A stretch of 64,000 bases of DNA from positions 186,001 through 250,000 of the forward strand of contig NZ_CP025473.1 in assembly GCF_003957375.1 (NCBI RefSeq), read 5' to 3'. The first letter of the stretch is position 1; each line of letters begins with the position of its first letter. The stretch comes from Enterococcus mundtii (GTDB taxonomy: Bacteria > Bacillota > Bacilli > Lactobacillales > Enterococcaceae). The notes beneath the pieces were generated by a model. It saw only the letters and a list, made by a program, of their open reading frames with translations. It searched no databases and was not told the DNA's origin. Positions 37,337-46,680 of this stretch are shown in pieces. The position numbers were made by a program, and so were the translations under genes.

Positions 37337-37376
37337 AAAAAATGGCGAGTGCATACGATGCACTCGTCATTTTTAT
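37337..37376. terminator. Bidirectional terminator between kduD and fni
   Basis: AAAATGGCGAGTGCA pairs with TGCACTCGTCATTTT; A and T runs on both sides serve the two convergent operons. Its right edge touches the last codon of fni. Confidence 0.85.
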
Positions 37377-38416
37377 TTGCGTCGACCATATTTTGATATT
37401 GGGATGTCTCTGGCTTCACACCATTCTTTGACAGGGCCAGACAAAATCAAGGATTGTTTTGTTAAATCACTTGTTTTTGTTGCACCGACCATGGCATAGA
37501 GCATTCGTAGTTCTTCTTGCCACTGTGCCATAAGAGCAATCGTCTCCTCGATCCCGTGTGTCATGTAGTGCGTCAAGATTGTTCCGGAAATCCCTACAGC
37601 ATTCGCACCAAGGCACAACGCTTTAAAGATATCATAAGCATTTCGTATGCCACCCGAAGCGATGATTTCGGCAGCTGTATTTGCTTCATTTGCTTCAAGT
37701 AAGGAGGACACAGTGGATTGCCCCCAATCCGTCAAATACGCCAATTCACGTTTTTTACGGCGAGCATTTTCGATTTGTGTGAAGCTCGTACCGCTACGCC
37801 CGCTGATATCAATCGTCTTGATACCTAGTTCAGATAATTCAATGATGGTCTCCCTTGTCATCCCAAAGCCCACTTCTTTTACGATTACTGGTACATCAAG
37901 GGTTTGTTGGATTTCTGTAATCAGTTCTTTCCATTGCGAAAAATCGCGATCTCCTTCAGGCATGACTAATTCTTGTGGTGCATTTAAATGGATCTGTAAC
38001 GCATCCGCTTGGAAGAGCTGTACGGCTTCTTGGGCACGTGAGACGGAGGTGCCAGCACCAACATTCGCTAAAATCTTCCCTTCGGGATAGACATCGCGCA
38101 TCACCGTATAAGAATCTGACAAGGAAGGATCTTTCAAGGCAGCACTGACAGAACCGGTAGCAACCATCAATCCAGCACTTTTAGCAATCTGTGCAAGGTC
38201 ATGATTGATCTTTTTTGTTTTTTCGCTACCGCCAGTCATGGCATTGATATAGAAAGGACTAGAAAGAGTAAAACCTGCAACTTCAGTCTGCAAAGACACT
38301 TCATCAACCTTGCTTTGTGGAAGTGGCCGATGGACAAGTCGAACGAAGTCAAATTCATTTAGCTGTTTGTTGTGAAATGCTTTGGCTAATGATACATGTT
38401 CATCTTTTCGATTCAT
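37373..38416 (-). CDS. fni: Type 2 isopentenyl-diphosphate isomerase (FMN)
   Basis: Interconverts isopentenyl and dimethylallyl diphosphate using FMN and NADPH. The 347-residue protein begins with the family motif RKDEHVSLA and shows INAMTGGSEKT, VKEVGFGM, DISGRSGTSF and ASGGIRNAYD, the FMN-binding barrel marks. Last gene of the mevalonate operon; its ATG overlaps the stop of mvaK2 by four bases. Confidence 0.94.
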   Translation of the reverse strand: MNRKDEHVSLAKAFHNKQLNEFDFVRLVHRPLPQSKVDEVSLQTEVAGFTLSSPFYINAMTGGSEKTKKINHDLAQIAKSAGLMVATGSVSAALKDPSLSDSYTVMRDVYPEGKILANVGAGTSVSRAQEAVQLFQADALQIHLNAPQELVMPEGDRDFSQWKELITEIQQTLDVPVIVKEVGFGMTRETIIELSELGIKTIDISGRSGTSFTQIENARRKKRELAYLTDWGQSTVSSLLEANEANTAAEIIASGGIRNAYDIFKALCLGANAVGISGTILTHYMTHGIEETIALMAQWQEELRMLYAMVGATKTSDLTKQSLILSGPVKEWCEARDIPISKYGRRK

Positions 38417-39498
38417 AATTTGGCCTCTTTCTGTTGATGGTAGACATGTAATGGAAGCGGGGTGATCTCAGCTTCTTCCCAAGCACTCATTAATGGAAGG
38501 ATACCTGATTTTTGGTCGACGATCACGATGCCACAATCCCCACCCCCAGCGCCAGAAGATTTCGCCGCGCCTTCGAATTGTTCAGCTAAACAACATAGTT
38601 TATTTAATGCCGGTGTTTCAATCAACACGCCAGTGATGGCAGACAGATCACGCAATAATTCACGATTTTTACGAATCATTTCTTGGATCAAAGCCACGTC
38701 GTTTTCTTTAAAACCTTTGATCATCGTGTTGACGCAAAGCGTACTATCTTCAAGGAATTGTTGATACGCCGCCATTTTATCTTCACGAGAGCGATGTACT
38801 TGGTCCACTAAGTCGGAAGTAGAGGCAGGACTACCAGTCCAACCAATCAATAAACGGAGATCTTCCGGAGTGTGTAAGGATTCAATAGATAAACCAGGCC
38901 AATCGAGCGCTAATAATTCACTGATCGTTTTACTTGATTCTTGTTCTTTGAGCCATTGGTGGTCAAAAGTGGAGAAGGCGATCCAACCACTATAACAGCT
39001 AGCCGCAATATCGCCACAAGAACCATTGTCTTGGACAGCTAGATTAGCTAAAGCTGCAATTTTAAATATCTCAAGCTGAGATAAATGCAGTGCGTAAAAT
39101 TGGTTCAATGCTCGAACAGTCGCTACCGCTACTGCGCCACTAGAACCTAGTCCATACTTTCTGCCATTTGAGCTATCTAATTCACTGGTTACCTTCAAAT
39201 CATAAAATGAAAGAAGAATATTTTTTTCCTGTGCATATTTCTCAGTTAAACGTATAGCAGCAAGGATATAATGGAACGGGTTTTCACGGATATCTAGAAC
39301 GAGTTCGCCTTTTCGTCTTGTCCAACGCACAGGCATCTCGCTATATTGTGCAGATTGGATACTCCCTACTTTCCGAGCAGCTTCTACTGTTACTGTGACG
39401 AATTGATCGACTGCCACGATAATTGCAGGATGCCCCGTTTCGACAACTGCGTATTCTCCAGCGATATAAAGTTTTCCAGGTGCAGATACTTCAACCAT
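38413..39498 (-). CDS. mvaK2: Phosphomevalonate kinase
   Basis: Second phosphorylation of the mevalonate pathway. The 361-residue GHMP kinase shows APGKLYIAGEYAVV at the start, the glycine-rich loop GLGSSGAVAVATV near residue 117 and the C-terminal motif KSSGAGGGDCGIV. Order mvaK1-mvaD-mvaK2-fni is that of enterococci and streptococci. Starts 12 bases after mvaD. Confidence 0.94.
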   Translation of the reverse strand: MVEVSAPGKLYIAGEYAVVETGHPAIIVAVDQFVTVTVEAARKVGSIQSAQYSEMPVRWTRRKGELVLDIRENPFHYILAAIRLTEKYAQEKNILLSFYDLKVTSELDSSNGRKYGLGSSGAVAVATVRALNQFYALHLSQLEIFKIAALANLAVQDNGSCGDIAASCYSGWIAFSTFDHQWLKEQESSKTISELLALDWPGLSIESLHTPEDLRLLIGWTGSPASTSDLVDQVHRSREDKMAAYQQFLEDSTLCVNTMIKGFKENDVALIQEMIRKNRELLRDLSAITGVLIETPALNKLCCLAEQFEGAAKSSGAGGGDCGIVIVDQKSGILPLMSAWEEAEITPLPLHVYHQQKEAKL

Positions 39499-39510
39499 AA
39501 CAATCTCCCT

Positions 39511-40488
39511 TTATTCAATAATCGTGATTCCTTGCCCAGCATGAGCAAGAATCACTTGCTGACGGCTAAATAATTCAATGAATTTTTCTTGAACTGCCGT
39601 TTGATTTTTCTTTTCAACTAACACTTTGACATTTGGCCCCGCATCCATGGTGAAATAGCAAGGGATTCCTGAAGCACGTAGTTCACGAACTGCTTGCATC
39701 GCCTTCAGACTATCCGGAGACCAGTAGGTGAAGGGTGGATTAGCCGCTAACGTGGTGCCGTGCATTTTTAACCCATTTCGCTCCATGATTTCACCCATTC
39801 TTTGGAACGATTTTTCAGCGATTGCTTGTTTCAGCTCCCGTAGATCTGTTTCGACTGAATCAAGCCACCCTTGATAAAAATGCGAAGTTTCCACTGTTCG
39901 ACGCATCCCATCACGACTAGATACATCTTTTTGTTGATCATTGATCAATACAAATACCATGGCGAGTTCGTCTTCAAATCCATTAGAAGAGATTTGTTGC
40001 GCATATGAAGTTTGGTCATCATGCCCTTTTTCCCATTCCACGAAGCCACCAAAAATACTACGACAAGCAGAGCCAGAGCCGCGACGAGCCAATCTGGACA
40101 AGGCTTGTTTATCCAATTCGAGTCCTAGGGCTTCATTACAGGCGCCAGCTAACGCAGCTAGACCGCTTGCAGAGGAAGCTAACCCTGCGGCTGTTGGAAC
40201 AAAGTTATGGCTGATCACTTTTGCGCGTTTGTTGGTATTCGCTTGTATGCGTACAAGATCAAGGAAGTGACTGATTTTTTTGGTGGCTGCTTCTGTTTGT
40301 AATTCATGATCTAAATAAAACAGATCATCTGTGAACGAATCTGAAAAAATCACTTCGGTTTCTGTATAGAAAGCATCGAGTGTGAGAGATAAACTGTTGT
40401 TCATCGGAAGAATCAATTCTTCATTTTTTTTGCCCCAATATTTGATCAAGGCGATATTTGTATAAGCACGGGCTTTACTACTAAGCAT
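39511..40488 (-). CDS. mvaD: Diphosphomevalonate decarboxylase
   Basis: ATP-dependent decarboxylation of mevalonate diphosphate to isopentenyl diphosphate. The 325-residue protein has the N-terminal motif AYTNIALIKYWGK, the phosphate loop AAGLASSASGLAAL, RGSGSACRSIFGG and the catalytic Asp in FTMDAGPNVKVL. It overlaps mvaK1 by eight bases. Confidence 0.95.
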   Translation of the reverse strand: MLSSKARAYTNIALIKYWGKKNEELILPMNNSLSLTLDAFYTETEVIFSDSFTDDLFYLDHELQTEAATKKISHFLDLVRIQANTNKRAKVISHNFVPTAAGLASSASGLAALAGACNEALGLELDKQALSRLARRGSGSACRSIFGGFVEWEKGHDDQTSYAQQISSNGFEDELAMVFVLINDQQKDVSSRDGMRRTVETSHFYQGWLDSVETDLRELKQAIAEKSFQRMGEIMERNGLKMHGTTLAANPPFTYWSPDSLKAMQAVRELRASGIPCYFTMDAGPNVKVLVEKKNQTAVQEKFIELFSRQQVILAHAGQGITIIE

Positions 40489-41428
40489 AGGTATGTACTC
40501 CTAATCCTTGAATCCAAGTTTCAGCTGCGCCTGCTTGTATTAGTGCGTGGCTGATTTCTTGAGCTTCTGTTTTTGTTTGTGCTAAGGCAATCATACATCC
40601 ACCACGTCCGCCACCGGTCAATTTTGCACCTAAAGCGCCAGCAGCAAGTGCGGTAGCGATCAGAGTATCTAAAAAGTCATTACTGATCGTCAAACTTTTT
40701 AGAATGCGCTGGGCATCATTCATTGCTTCAGCTAGTTTTTCTGGTGAATTGTCGATAATTGCTTTTTTAGCTTGTTTCGTCAAGTATCCTAGTTGTTGGA
40801 TTTTTTGTCCAGTTTTCTGCGCATCTTTCTCAAAAAGGTGTGCGACATCTTTCACCGCTGCACGTGTTTGTCCTTTGATTCCCGTATCAGCGACAATCAA
40901 GAAAGCATCGACATTCAACGCAAAATAATCAAAAGGATGGCCTTTTGTAAAATAAATCGGTTCGAATCCACTTGTTGCGGCAGCATCGATTCCACTGGGG
41001 TTTCCATGTGCGATTTTTTCAGAAACTTGCACATGTGCCAATAATTGTTCTCGTGATAATGGCAACTCATAGGCGGAATAAAAAGCTCGTGTGATCGCAG
41101 TGGCTACGGCTGCACTGGAACCCATCCCACGTTCTGCAGGGATGGTGCTGTCAATCGTTAAACGCAAGGTGTCTTGCACATGGTAGTGAGTTTTCAGACC
41201 AGCAATCAGCTGTTTGATATTATTCAACGCATGTGGTGCATCATGTAAATTTCCTATATAGTAGGAAGAAATAAGTTGATCTTTATTGAATGATTGGAGT
41301 GCTTCAAGTGTAGCTGTTACTTTTGTTGCATAAAACGGAAAGGCAATGGCAGGCTCGCCGTAAACGACAGCATGCTCACCCATTAAAATCAGTTTTCCAC
41401 TCGATTCCCCTTGGCCATGAATTGCCAT
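40481..41428 (-). CDS. mvaK1: Mevalonate kinase
   Basis: First kinase of the mevalonate pathway, 315 residues. Marks are GKLILMGEHAVVYG at residues 11-24, the loop ERGMGSSAAVATAI near 100, GIDAAATSG with the catalytic Asp, and KLTGGGRGGCMI near the C-terminus. An AAGGAGTTG site precedes the ATG. First gene of the operon, divergent from the deoxynucleoside kinase; the promoter on this strand was not pinned down. Confidence 0.95.
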   Translation of the reverse strand: MAIHGQGESSGKLILMGEHAVVYGEPAIAFPFYATKVTATLEALQSFNKDQLISSYYIGNLHDAPHALNNIKQLIAGLKTHYHVQDTLRLTIDSTIPAERGMGSSAAVATAITRAFYSAYELPLSREQLLAHVQVSEKIAHGNPSGIDAAATSGFEPIYFTKGHPFDYFALNVDAFLIVADTGIKGQTRAAVKDVAHLFEKDAQKTGQKIQQLGYLTKQAKKAIIDNSPEKLAEAMNDAQRILKSLTISNDFLDTLIATALAAGALGAKLTGGGRGGCMIALAQTKTEAQEISHALIQAGAAETWIQGLGVHTYA

Positions 41429-41641
41429 AATACAACTCCTTCTTTTCCTCTAAGAGTAGCTTTTTAACAAAAAATAAAGCGCCTATTACTATGTGCGCAA
41501 TGTTTGTCCAAAAAAACAGTCCTTCTTTATTTTACTAAAACCAGTCAAGAAGTAAAATAAAGAATACGATTTCTCGATAAAAAACGTGATTTTCTTAATA
41601 AAATTTTGATTTTTCATAGGAAAGAATCTTGTTGATTTCGT

Positions 41642-41670
41642 TTGACACCACAAGATATTGGGGTTATATT
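41642..41670 (+). promoter_or_regulatory. Promoter of the deoxynucleoside kinase gene
   Basis: TTGACA and TATATT separated by 17 bases, 54 bases before the start codon. Confidence 0.65.
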
Positions 41671-41724
41671 TAGAAATATGAGAAAAAAACACTGTATTTA
41701 GTGGGAGAAGTGAGCTGGAGGGAA

Positions 41725-42381
41725 ATGAGTGTGATTGTTTTAGCAGGAACGATAGGAGCAGGGAAATCAAGCTTAACAAAAATGATTGCTGACCATTTTA
41801 AGAGTCAGGCATTTTACGAATCAATCGATGACAACGAAGTATTGCCTTTGTTTTATGCAAACCCTGAACAATATGCGTTTTTATTGCAAATTTATTTTTT
41901 GAATAAGCGATTTGCAAGCATCAAGCAAGCGATGCAAGAGGATAACAATGTGTTAGATCGTTCGATCTATGAAGATTCATTATTATTTCATTTAAATGCA
42001 GATCTTGGTCGAGCGACAGCAACAGAAGTCCAAGTCTACGATGAATTATTGACGAACATGATGGAAGAATTGCCCTATGCGGCATCGAAAAAACATCCCG
42101 ATCTATTGGTTCATATTCGCGTATCTTTTTCAACCATGTTAGAACGGATCGAAAAAAGAGGACGGGCATATGAGCAACTTTCTTTTGATCCTAGTCTCTA
42201 TGAGTATTATCAAGAATTGAATCGCCGTTATGATGAATGGTATGAAGCTTATAGTGAAAGTCCTAAGCTTCAAATCGACGGGGACTGCTTGAACTTTGTG
42301 GAAGATGAAGCAGCTAGAGTGCAAGTGTTACAAATGATTGAAGAAAAACTAACGGAGATCCGCGAAGAAATCAGCGTATAA
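41725..42381 (+). CDS. Deoxynucleoside kinase (dGuo/dAdo kinase family)
   Basis: Phosphorylates deoxynucleosides for salvage. The 218-residue protein has the P-loop LAGTIGAGKSS near residue 5, the LDRSIYEDSL motif (the family's D/E-R-S substrate site) and a lid arginine region with EKRGRAYEQ. ATG 41725 follows CTGGAGGGAA; eight extra in-frame codons upstream from 41701 lack a site. Which base is preferred cannot be told. Single gene between two operons on the other strand. Confidence 0.87.
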   Translation: MSVIVLAGTIGAGKSSLTKMIADHFKSQAFYESIDDNEVLPLFYANPEQYAFLLQIYFLNKRFASIKQAMQEDNNVLDRSIYEDSLLFHLNADLGRATATEVQVYDELLTNMMEELPYAASKKHPDLLVHIRVSFSTMLERIEKRGRAYEQLSFDPSLYEYYQELNRRYDEWYEAYSESPKLQIDGDCLNFVEDEAARVQVLQMIEEKLTEIREEISV

Positions 42382-42432
42382 AAAAATGTTCTGACTTAAA
42401 TGGAACTTTGAATTGTCCAAATAAAAAATCAC

Positions 42433-42468
42433 AAAAAAGAGGCAACCACAAATGAGTGATTGCCTCTT
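42433..42468. terminator. Terminator between the kinase and LPMO genes
   Basis: AGAGGCAA and TTGCCTCT arms around a 13-base loop. On the minus strand six T follow, so it mainly serves the LPMO gene. Confidence 0.75.
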
Positions 42469-42513
42469 GCTTATTTCAATCGCTGTTTAGTCGAACAAAG
42501 GGGAGTGAGTGAT

Positions 42514-43875
42514 TTATTTAGGATAGAATAATGAGTGAGCAATTCCTGGTGCCCAGTTTGTATCACCGTAGTTCAAGTGAGACTGCCAAGTAATGTAAGT
42601 CACACCGTTGTGTACAACTTCTTCACCGGCTGTATAAGACACAGGTGAGAAGAAGCTTCCTACTGTCCATTGACGTCCAGTAACGACTTCACCGCCACCG
42701 TTTTCATCGCGATCAGTTGTGATTGTTAATGTGTTACTTGCATCTGAAACATCGCCTTCATTGCTGATTGCGCGAATGACAAATGAGTATTGCGTTTCAG
42801 GAGTTAGACCTTCTACTTCAAAAACAGTTTCAGCAGTTGAACCAATCAACTCGCCATTACGGAAGATATCATACTGTTTGATTCCTTTCGAGTGTGTTGA
42901 AGCTCCCCACATCAATGAAACGCTTGAGCTTGTTTGACCCATTGAATGTAAGTTTCTAGGTGCAGTCGGTTTTTCTTCTGCCGTTTCAGATAAAGTTGTT
43001 ACAGATAAAGATGTTCTTTCAGAAACTAATCCTGTTTGGCCTACTGCCTCGATTTCGTATGTGTATGTAGTTTCCGCAGTTAAGTTTTGATCGCTGAAAT
43101 CTGGTGAAGCTGTATTTCCTAATAATTGACCGTCACGGTAAACGTTGAATGATGAAGCATTTGCTTGTCCATCCCAAGTCAATTGAACAGTTGAAGAAGT
43201 CACGTCAGTTGCACGAACATTACGTGGTGCTGTAGGTGCTACTGGAATTACCGAGTCACCTTTCAAGTTTACGTCGATTACTTGATAGAATGCCATTGCT
43301 GTATCGTGGACATCCCAAACAGCTAAAACAACATGGTAACCAAGACGGTCGCTAGGAATATTCACTGAGTGTGATGGGTTGGTTGCAGCTTGAGCGCCAC
43401 CATGGTTGATCGTTGTTAACAATTCAAAATCGCTACGATTTAATTGATCATTTGGATTCCAATCAGCTTTTGTGATGTAGTAATGCCATTTAGTTGTAGG
43501 GTGAGTTGCGGTATAGCGCCAAGTGAATGTGTTAGGACCTGTGTTTAAGTCTTGTTTTGTCCACATTGTCGCAGTTTGACGGTCCAAGTTGAAGTTGTTT
43601 CCAACAGCACCGCCTGCAGAAGCGATTTGTCCGTCAGCAGGACCTGCTGATGGAAATCCTTTTGGCGCTTCTAAAGATTGTGGTTCATAAATCACAGGAC
43701 CGTATTTTGCTAATGCTGCATCATGATTGATTGAGCGATCGCGGCTTCCTTGGTATGAACGACTGATCGGTGATTGTACATAACCGTGAGCTGAAGTGTC
43801 TTGTCCTCCAATAGATAAACCTACTCCTACTAAAACGCTAGAGCATAGAACTGTTGCTAAAATTTGTTTTTTCAT
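42514..43875 (-). CDS. Secreted AA10 lytic polysaccharide monooxygenase with two FnIII and a chitin-binding module
   Basis: Copper enzyme that oxidatively breaks chitin chains outside the cell. The 453-residue precursor has a signal peptide ending ...DTSA, so mature His30 forms the copper brace with His125 (in TATHPTTKW). WEPQ-type YEPQSLEAP and AVWDVHDTAMAFYQVIDV are typical AA10 stretches. Then come two fibronectin III domains (about 213-300 and 307-392) and a C-terminal CBM5/12-like module (about 403-453, with YTAGEEVVHNG and TYITWQSH). ATG 43875 follows GGAGGG; an ATG 12 bases earlier overlaps that site. E. faecalis has a shorter LPMO; the long form here is notable. Confidence 0.92.
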   Translation of the reverse strand: MKKQILATVLCSSVLVGVGLSIGGQDTSAHGYVQSPISRSYQGSRDRSINHDAALAKYGPVIYEPQSLEAPKGFPSAGPADGQIASAGGAVGNNFNLDRQTATMWTKQDLNTGPNTFTWRYTATHPTTKWHYYITKADWNPNDQLNRSDFELLTTINHGGAQAATNPSHSVNIPSDRLGYHVVLAVWDVHDTAMAFYQVIDVNLKGDSVIPVAPTAPRNVRATDVTSSTVQLTWDGQANASSFNVYRDGQLLGNTASPDFSDQNLTAETTYTYEIEAVGQTGLVSERTSLSVTTLSETAEEKPTAPRNLHSMGQTSSSVSLMWGASTHSKGIKQYDIFRNGELIGSTAETVFEVEGLTPETQYSFVIRAISNEGDVSDASNTLTITTDRDENGGGEVVTGRQWTVGSFFSPVSYTAGEEVVHNGVTYITWQSHLNYGDTNWAPGIAHSLFYPK

Positions 43876-44787
43876 GTTTCCCTCCATAGATAAAATGATA
43901 ATTTAGATAACTAATAAGGTCGATGAGTATGACTCGTTCGATGTGCTTCGTTGTTATCTTTATGTAATACTATCAGAGAATTTTACTATTGAATAATCTG
44001 TTTATACCAGATATTAGGTAAATTTGGGACTTGACACCAAATTGGAAAATAATTATTGGAAATATGAATAAATATTGCTTTTAGAGATGTTTTTGTTGTG
44101 TTTTTTATTGATTATTTGTTTTTTTATTCTGTATATAAAAAATAACAAACAATTTTTTTCTAAATGAGGAAGCTTAGCTGATCATTCATAGTTGTTTTTT
44201 CATGGTTATTCACATATATACCTTTTCGTTGATTGTTTTAATCTCTTTTTATGGATGCAACCAGCAATTTTTTGCGCTTAGATTATGTTAGGCGTGTTTC
44301 ACCTAATTATCGAAAAAAACGATTTAGAATCTCGTTAATTTAGATACAAGAATTTCGAGGTTGTTAAATAAATATCTCAAGCAATTCTCTCTATTTTTAT
44401 GTAAATAAGATTTAGGCAACGTATATCAAAAGATGAGTTTCGTAATTAGTGTTATCTGAAATTAAGGTTAAAAAAAGAAGAGTTACGAATTAGTTTATAA
44501 CGATGTGCAGGTGAAAACATAGTAGGAACATAGAAAATAAGATGTGCTGTAACGTTGTTTTTAAGGTTTTCAGCAACTTTTTTGGAATGAAGAAATGAAT
44601 GATTTGATCAGATTTTATTTTTATTCTTTTAAAACGAAAGAAACAAAACGATATAAAACGTAAATGAGGTAGTAGCAAAGGAGGCACGTATTCGATTGGT
44701 GAGAAGCAGAGCAACAAAAATGTCCAATTGCTGAGTTGCATGAGATGAATCACCGCTATGAGCAAATAGAAAAAAGTGGAAAAATGA
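43876..44787. other. Long AT-rich intergenic region, no intact gene
   Basis: About 900 bases between the divergent LPMO and infC transcripts. It must hold the LPMO promoter on the minus strand. Near 44700-44822 the + strand reads CPIAELHEMNHRYEQIEKSG and on to a stop, which looks like the tail of a lost gene, without start or ribosome site. A hydrophobic 118-codon frame on the minus strand (44490-44846) is most likely an AT-rich artefact. Confidence 0.5.
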
Positions 44788-44816
44788 TTGACAAAAAGAA
44801 ATGGATTTGGTATGAT
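44788..44816 (+). promoter_or_regulatory. Promoter of the infC operon
   Basis: TTGACA and TATGAT with a 17-base spacer. Transcription from near 44823 would give a leader of about 180 nt. Confidence 0.78.
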
Positions 44817-44837
44817 AATTAAGTTGAGAAATAAAAG

Positions 44838-44953
44838 CAGAAGCACCCGCTTCTCGCCTTAGTTGATGCAGTCACTGGGCTAGATAGTTTTCATCTATAT
44901 GTAGTATAGGTGGAGTACGTGCGGGTTCTATCAAAAGAACTCGTTTTTTTATT
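44838..44953 (+). ncRNA. Ribosomal protein L20-type leader with attenuator
   Basis: The leader of infC-rpmI-rplT in Firmicutes folds around GCACCCGCTTCT and binds L20, which then favours a terminator. Here AGAAGCACCCGCTTCTCG, CAGTCACTGGGC and GTGCGGGTTCT occur in the expected order. The final hairpin CGGGTTCT/AGAACTCG followed by seven T (44930-44950) is the likely attenuator, 50 bases before infC. The assignment is by resemblance and context. Confidence 0.72.
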
Positions 44954-45001
44954 GCCGTTCATTCGGTAAGCTTTTCTTTCTCTCATAATATTTGGAGGTG
45001 A

Positions 45002-45526
45002 ATGACCATAGCAAAGGATATGATGGTTAACGACGGCATTCGTGCACGTGAATTACGATTGATCGGTTCAGATGGTGAGCAATTAGGAGTTAAGTCAAAA
45101 GCAGAAGCATTGCAAATTGCAGAACAATCAAACTTGGATCTTGTGTTAGTTGCTCCAGGTGCGAAACCACCAGTAGCGCGAATCATGGACTACGGAAAAT
45201 ACCGTTTCGAGCAACAAAAGAAAGACCGCGAAGCGCGTAAAAAACAAAAAGTGATCAATGTAAAAGAAGTTCGTTTAAGTCCAACAATTGATTTGAATGA
45301 CTTCAATACAAAACTTCGTAATGCACGTAAGTTCTTAGAGAAAGGCGATAAAGTGAAAGCTTCTATCCGTTTCAAAGGCCGTGCCATTACCCACAAAGAA
45401 ATTGGTCAAAAAGTCTTGGATCGCTTAGCTGAAGAAACTGCTGATATTGCAACAGTGGAACAAAAAGCGAAAATGGACGGACGCAGCATGTTCTTGACGC
45501 TGGCACCGAAAAACGACAGTAAGTAA
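45002..45526 (+). CDS. infC: Translation initiation factor IF-3
   Basis: Binds the 30S subunit and checks start codon and initiator tRNA. The 174-residue protein has the N domain ([20 protein letters not shown]), the linker and the C domain ([31 protein letters not shown]). TTTGGAGGTG precedes ATG 45002. First gene of the infC-rpmI-rplT operon. Confidence 0.97.
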   Translation: MTIAKDMMVNDGIRARELRLIGSDGEQLGVKSKAEALQIAEQSNLDLVLVAPGAKPPVARIMDYGKYRFEQQKKDREARKKQKVINVKEVRLSPTIDLNDFNTKLRNARKFLEKGDKVKASIRFKGRAITHKEIGQKVLDRLAEETADIATVEQKAKMDGRSMFLTLAPKNDSK

Positions 45527-45597
45527 TTTGAATGACTAACTGATTGTTGGACAGTCAATAGTCGGATAACGAAAGATTTTGAGGAGGAAATATAGTC

Positions 45598-45798
45598 ATG
45601 CCAAAACAAAAAACACACCGCGGATCAGCAAAACGTTTCAAACGTACTGGTAAAGGCGGATTGAAACGCTTCCGTGCGTTTACAAGTCACCGTTTCCACG
45701 GCAAAACTAAAAAACAACGCCGTCAATTACGTAAAGCGCGCATGGTTTCTAGTGGCGATTTCAAACGTATTCGTCAACAACTAGCAAAAATGAAATAA
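45598..45798 (+). CDS. rpmI: 50S ribosomal protein L35
   Basis: Small basic protein of the large ribosomal subunit, 66 residues, starting [19 protein letters not shown] with the typical KRFR and [17 protein letters not shown] stretches. GAGGAGG lies upstream. 71 bases after infC and 53 before rplT. Confidence 0.97.
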   Translation: MPKQKTHRGSAKRFKRTGKGGLKRFRAFTSHRFHGKTKKQRRQLRKARMVSSGDFKRIRQQLAKMK

Positions 45799-45851
45799 GA
45801 ACGTAAAATAACTGAAATTTAAAGATTTATTTTTATTAGGAGGAATTATAC

Positions 45852-46211
45852 ATGGCACGTGTAAAAGGTGGAACAGTAACTCGTAAACGTCGCAAAAAAA
45901 TGCTGAAATTAGCAAAAGGTTACTACGGTTCAAAACACACTTTATTTAAAACAGCAAAAGAACAAGTAATGAATTCATACAACTACGCATATCGCGATCG
46001 TCGTCAAAAGAAACGCGACTTCCGCAAATTGTGGATCGCTCGTATCAACGCAGCGGCTCGTATGAATGGCTTAAGCTACTCAAAATTGATGCACGGTTTG
46101 AAATTAGCTGAAATCGACATCAACCGCAAAATGTTAGCTGACTTGGCTGTCCATGATGCAGCAGCATTTACTGCATTAGCTGACCAAGCAAAAGACGCTT
46201 TAGCTAAATAA
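45852..46211 (+). CDS. rplT: 50S ribosomal protein L20
   Basis: Early-assembling 23S rRNA-binding protein and probable autoregulator of this operon through its leader. The 119-residue protein reads [38 protein letters not shown] and [15 protein letters not shown], all standard. AGGAGGA precedes the ATG. Last gene before the terminator. Confidence 0.97.
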   Translation: MARVKGGTVTRKRRKKMLKLAKGYYGSKHTLFKTAKEQVMNSYNYAYRDRRQKKRDFRKLWIARINAAARMNGLSYSKLMHGLKLAEIDINRKMLADLAVHDAAAFTALADQAKDALAK

Positions 46212-46221
46212 GCAACTAGCG

Positions 46222-46254
46222 TAAAACCCACCTTTATTGTGTGGGTTTTTTATT
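46222..46254 (+). terminator. Terminator of the infC operon
   Basis: AAAACCCAC pairs with GTGGGTTTT, followed by T-rich sequence. Confidence 0.85.
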
Positions 46255-46680
46255 TTGTTTCGGAAATTGTCCTAACATATTTGTACTCTCCTTGTATCTA
46301 TCAAATAGTAAAAGACTTTTCTTTTTTTCAGCTGTGGGATCTTCATTATTGTATGATTTGATTTTAATACTAAATTTTAATTAGGATTTATCTTGAATAA
46401 TCCAGTGGTTTTGATAAATTCCTTGTAGAATCAAGTAAAAAGATTCGCGTAGATTTGTTCCTGTTGATTCCTCGTAAATTTTCTTTATTGTCAATAAATA
46501 TTACTTTCATGGTAAATTACATTTTTATTTAAAGGTATAAAAGGATTTTGATATCAATATAAAAAAATGATGAATAGTATAATTTGATTCGAGGGCATCC
46601 AATGATTTGAAATCTTGTAATAATGTTATAATAATATCCATAAGTAATCACTTAAATAACTGTTGGAAGGGAAGAACAAA
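46255..46680. other. AT-rich intergenic region, no gene seen
   Basis: About 425 bases of AT-rich sequence. A TATAAT near 46627 may be the -10 box of the following gene (a TTGAAA is only 14 bases before it). No open frame with a ribosome site and no clear RNA structure. Confidence 0.45.

Noticed and set aside
44490-44846. Hydrophobic 118-codon frame on the minus strand
   Set aside because: No ribosome site; Leu/Phe/Ile-rich make-up is what an AT-rich strand gives by chance, and it overlaps the infC promoter and leader.
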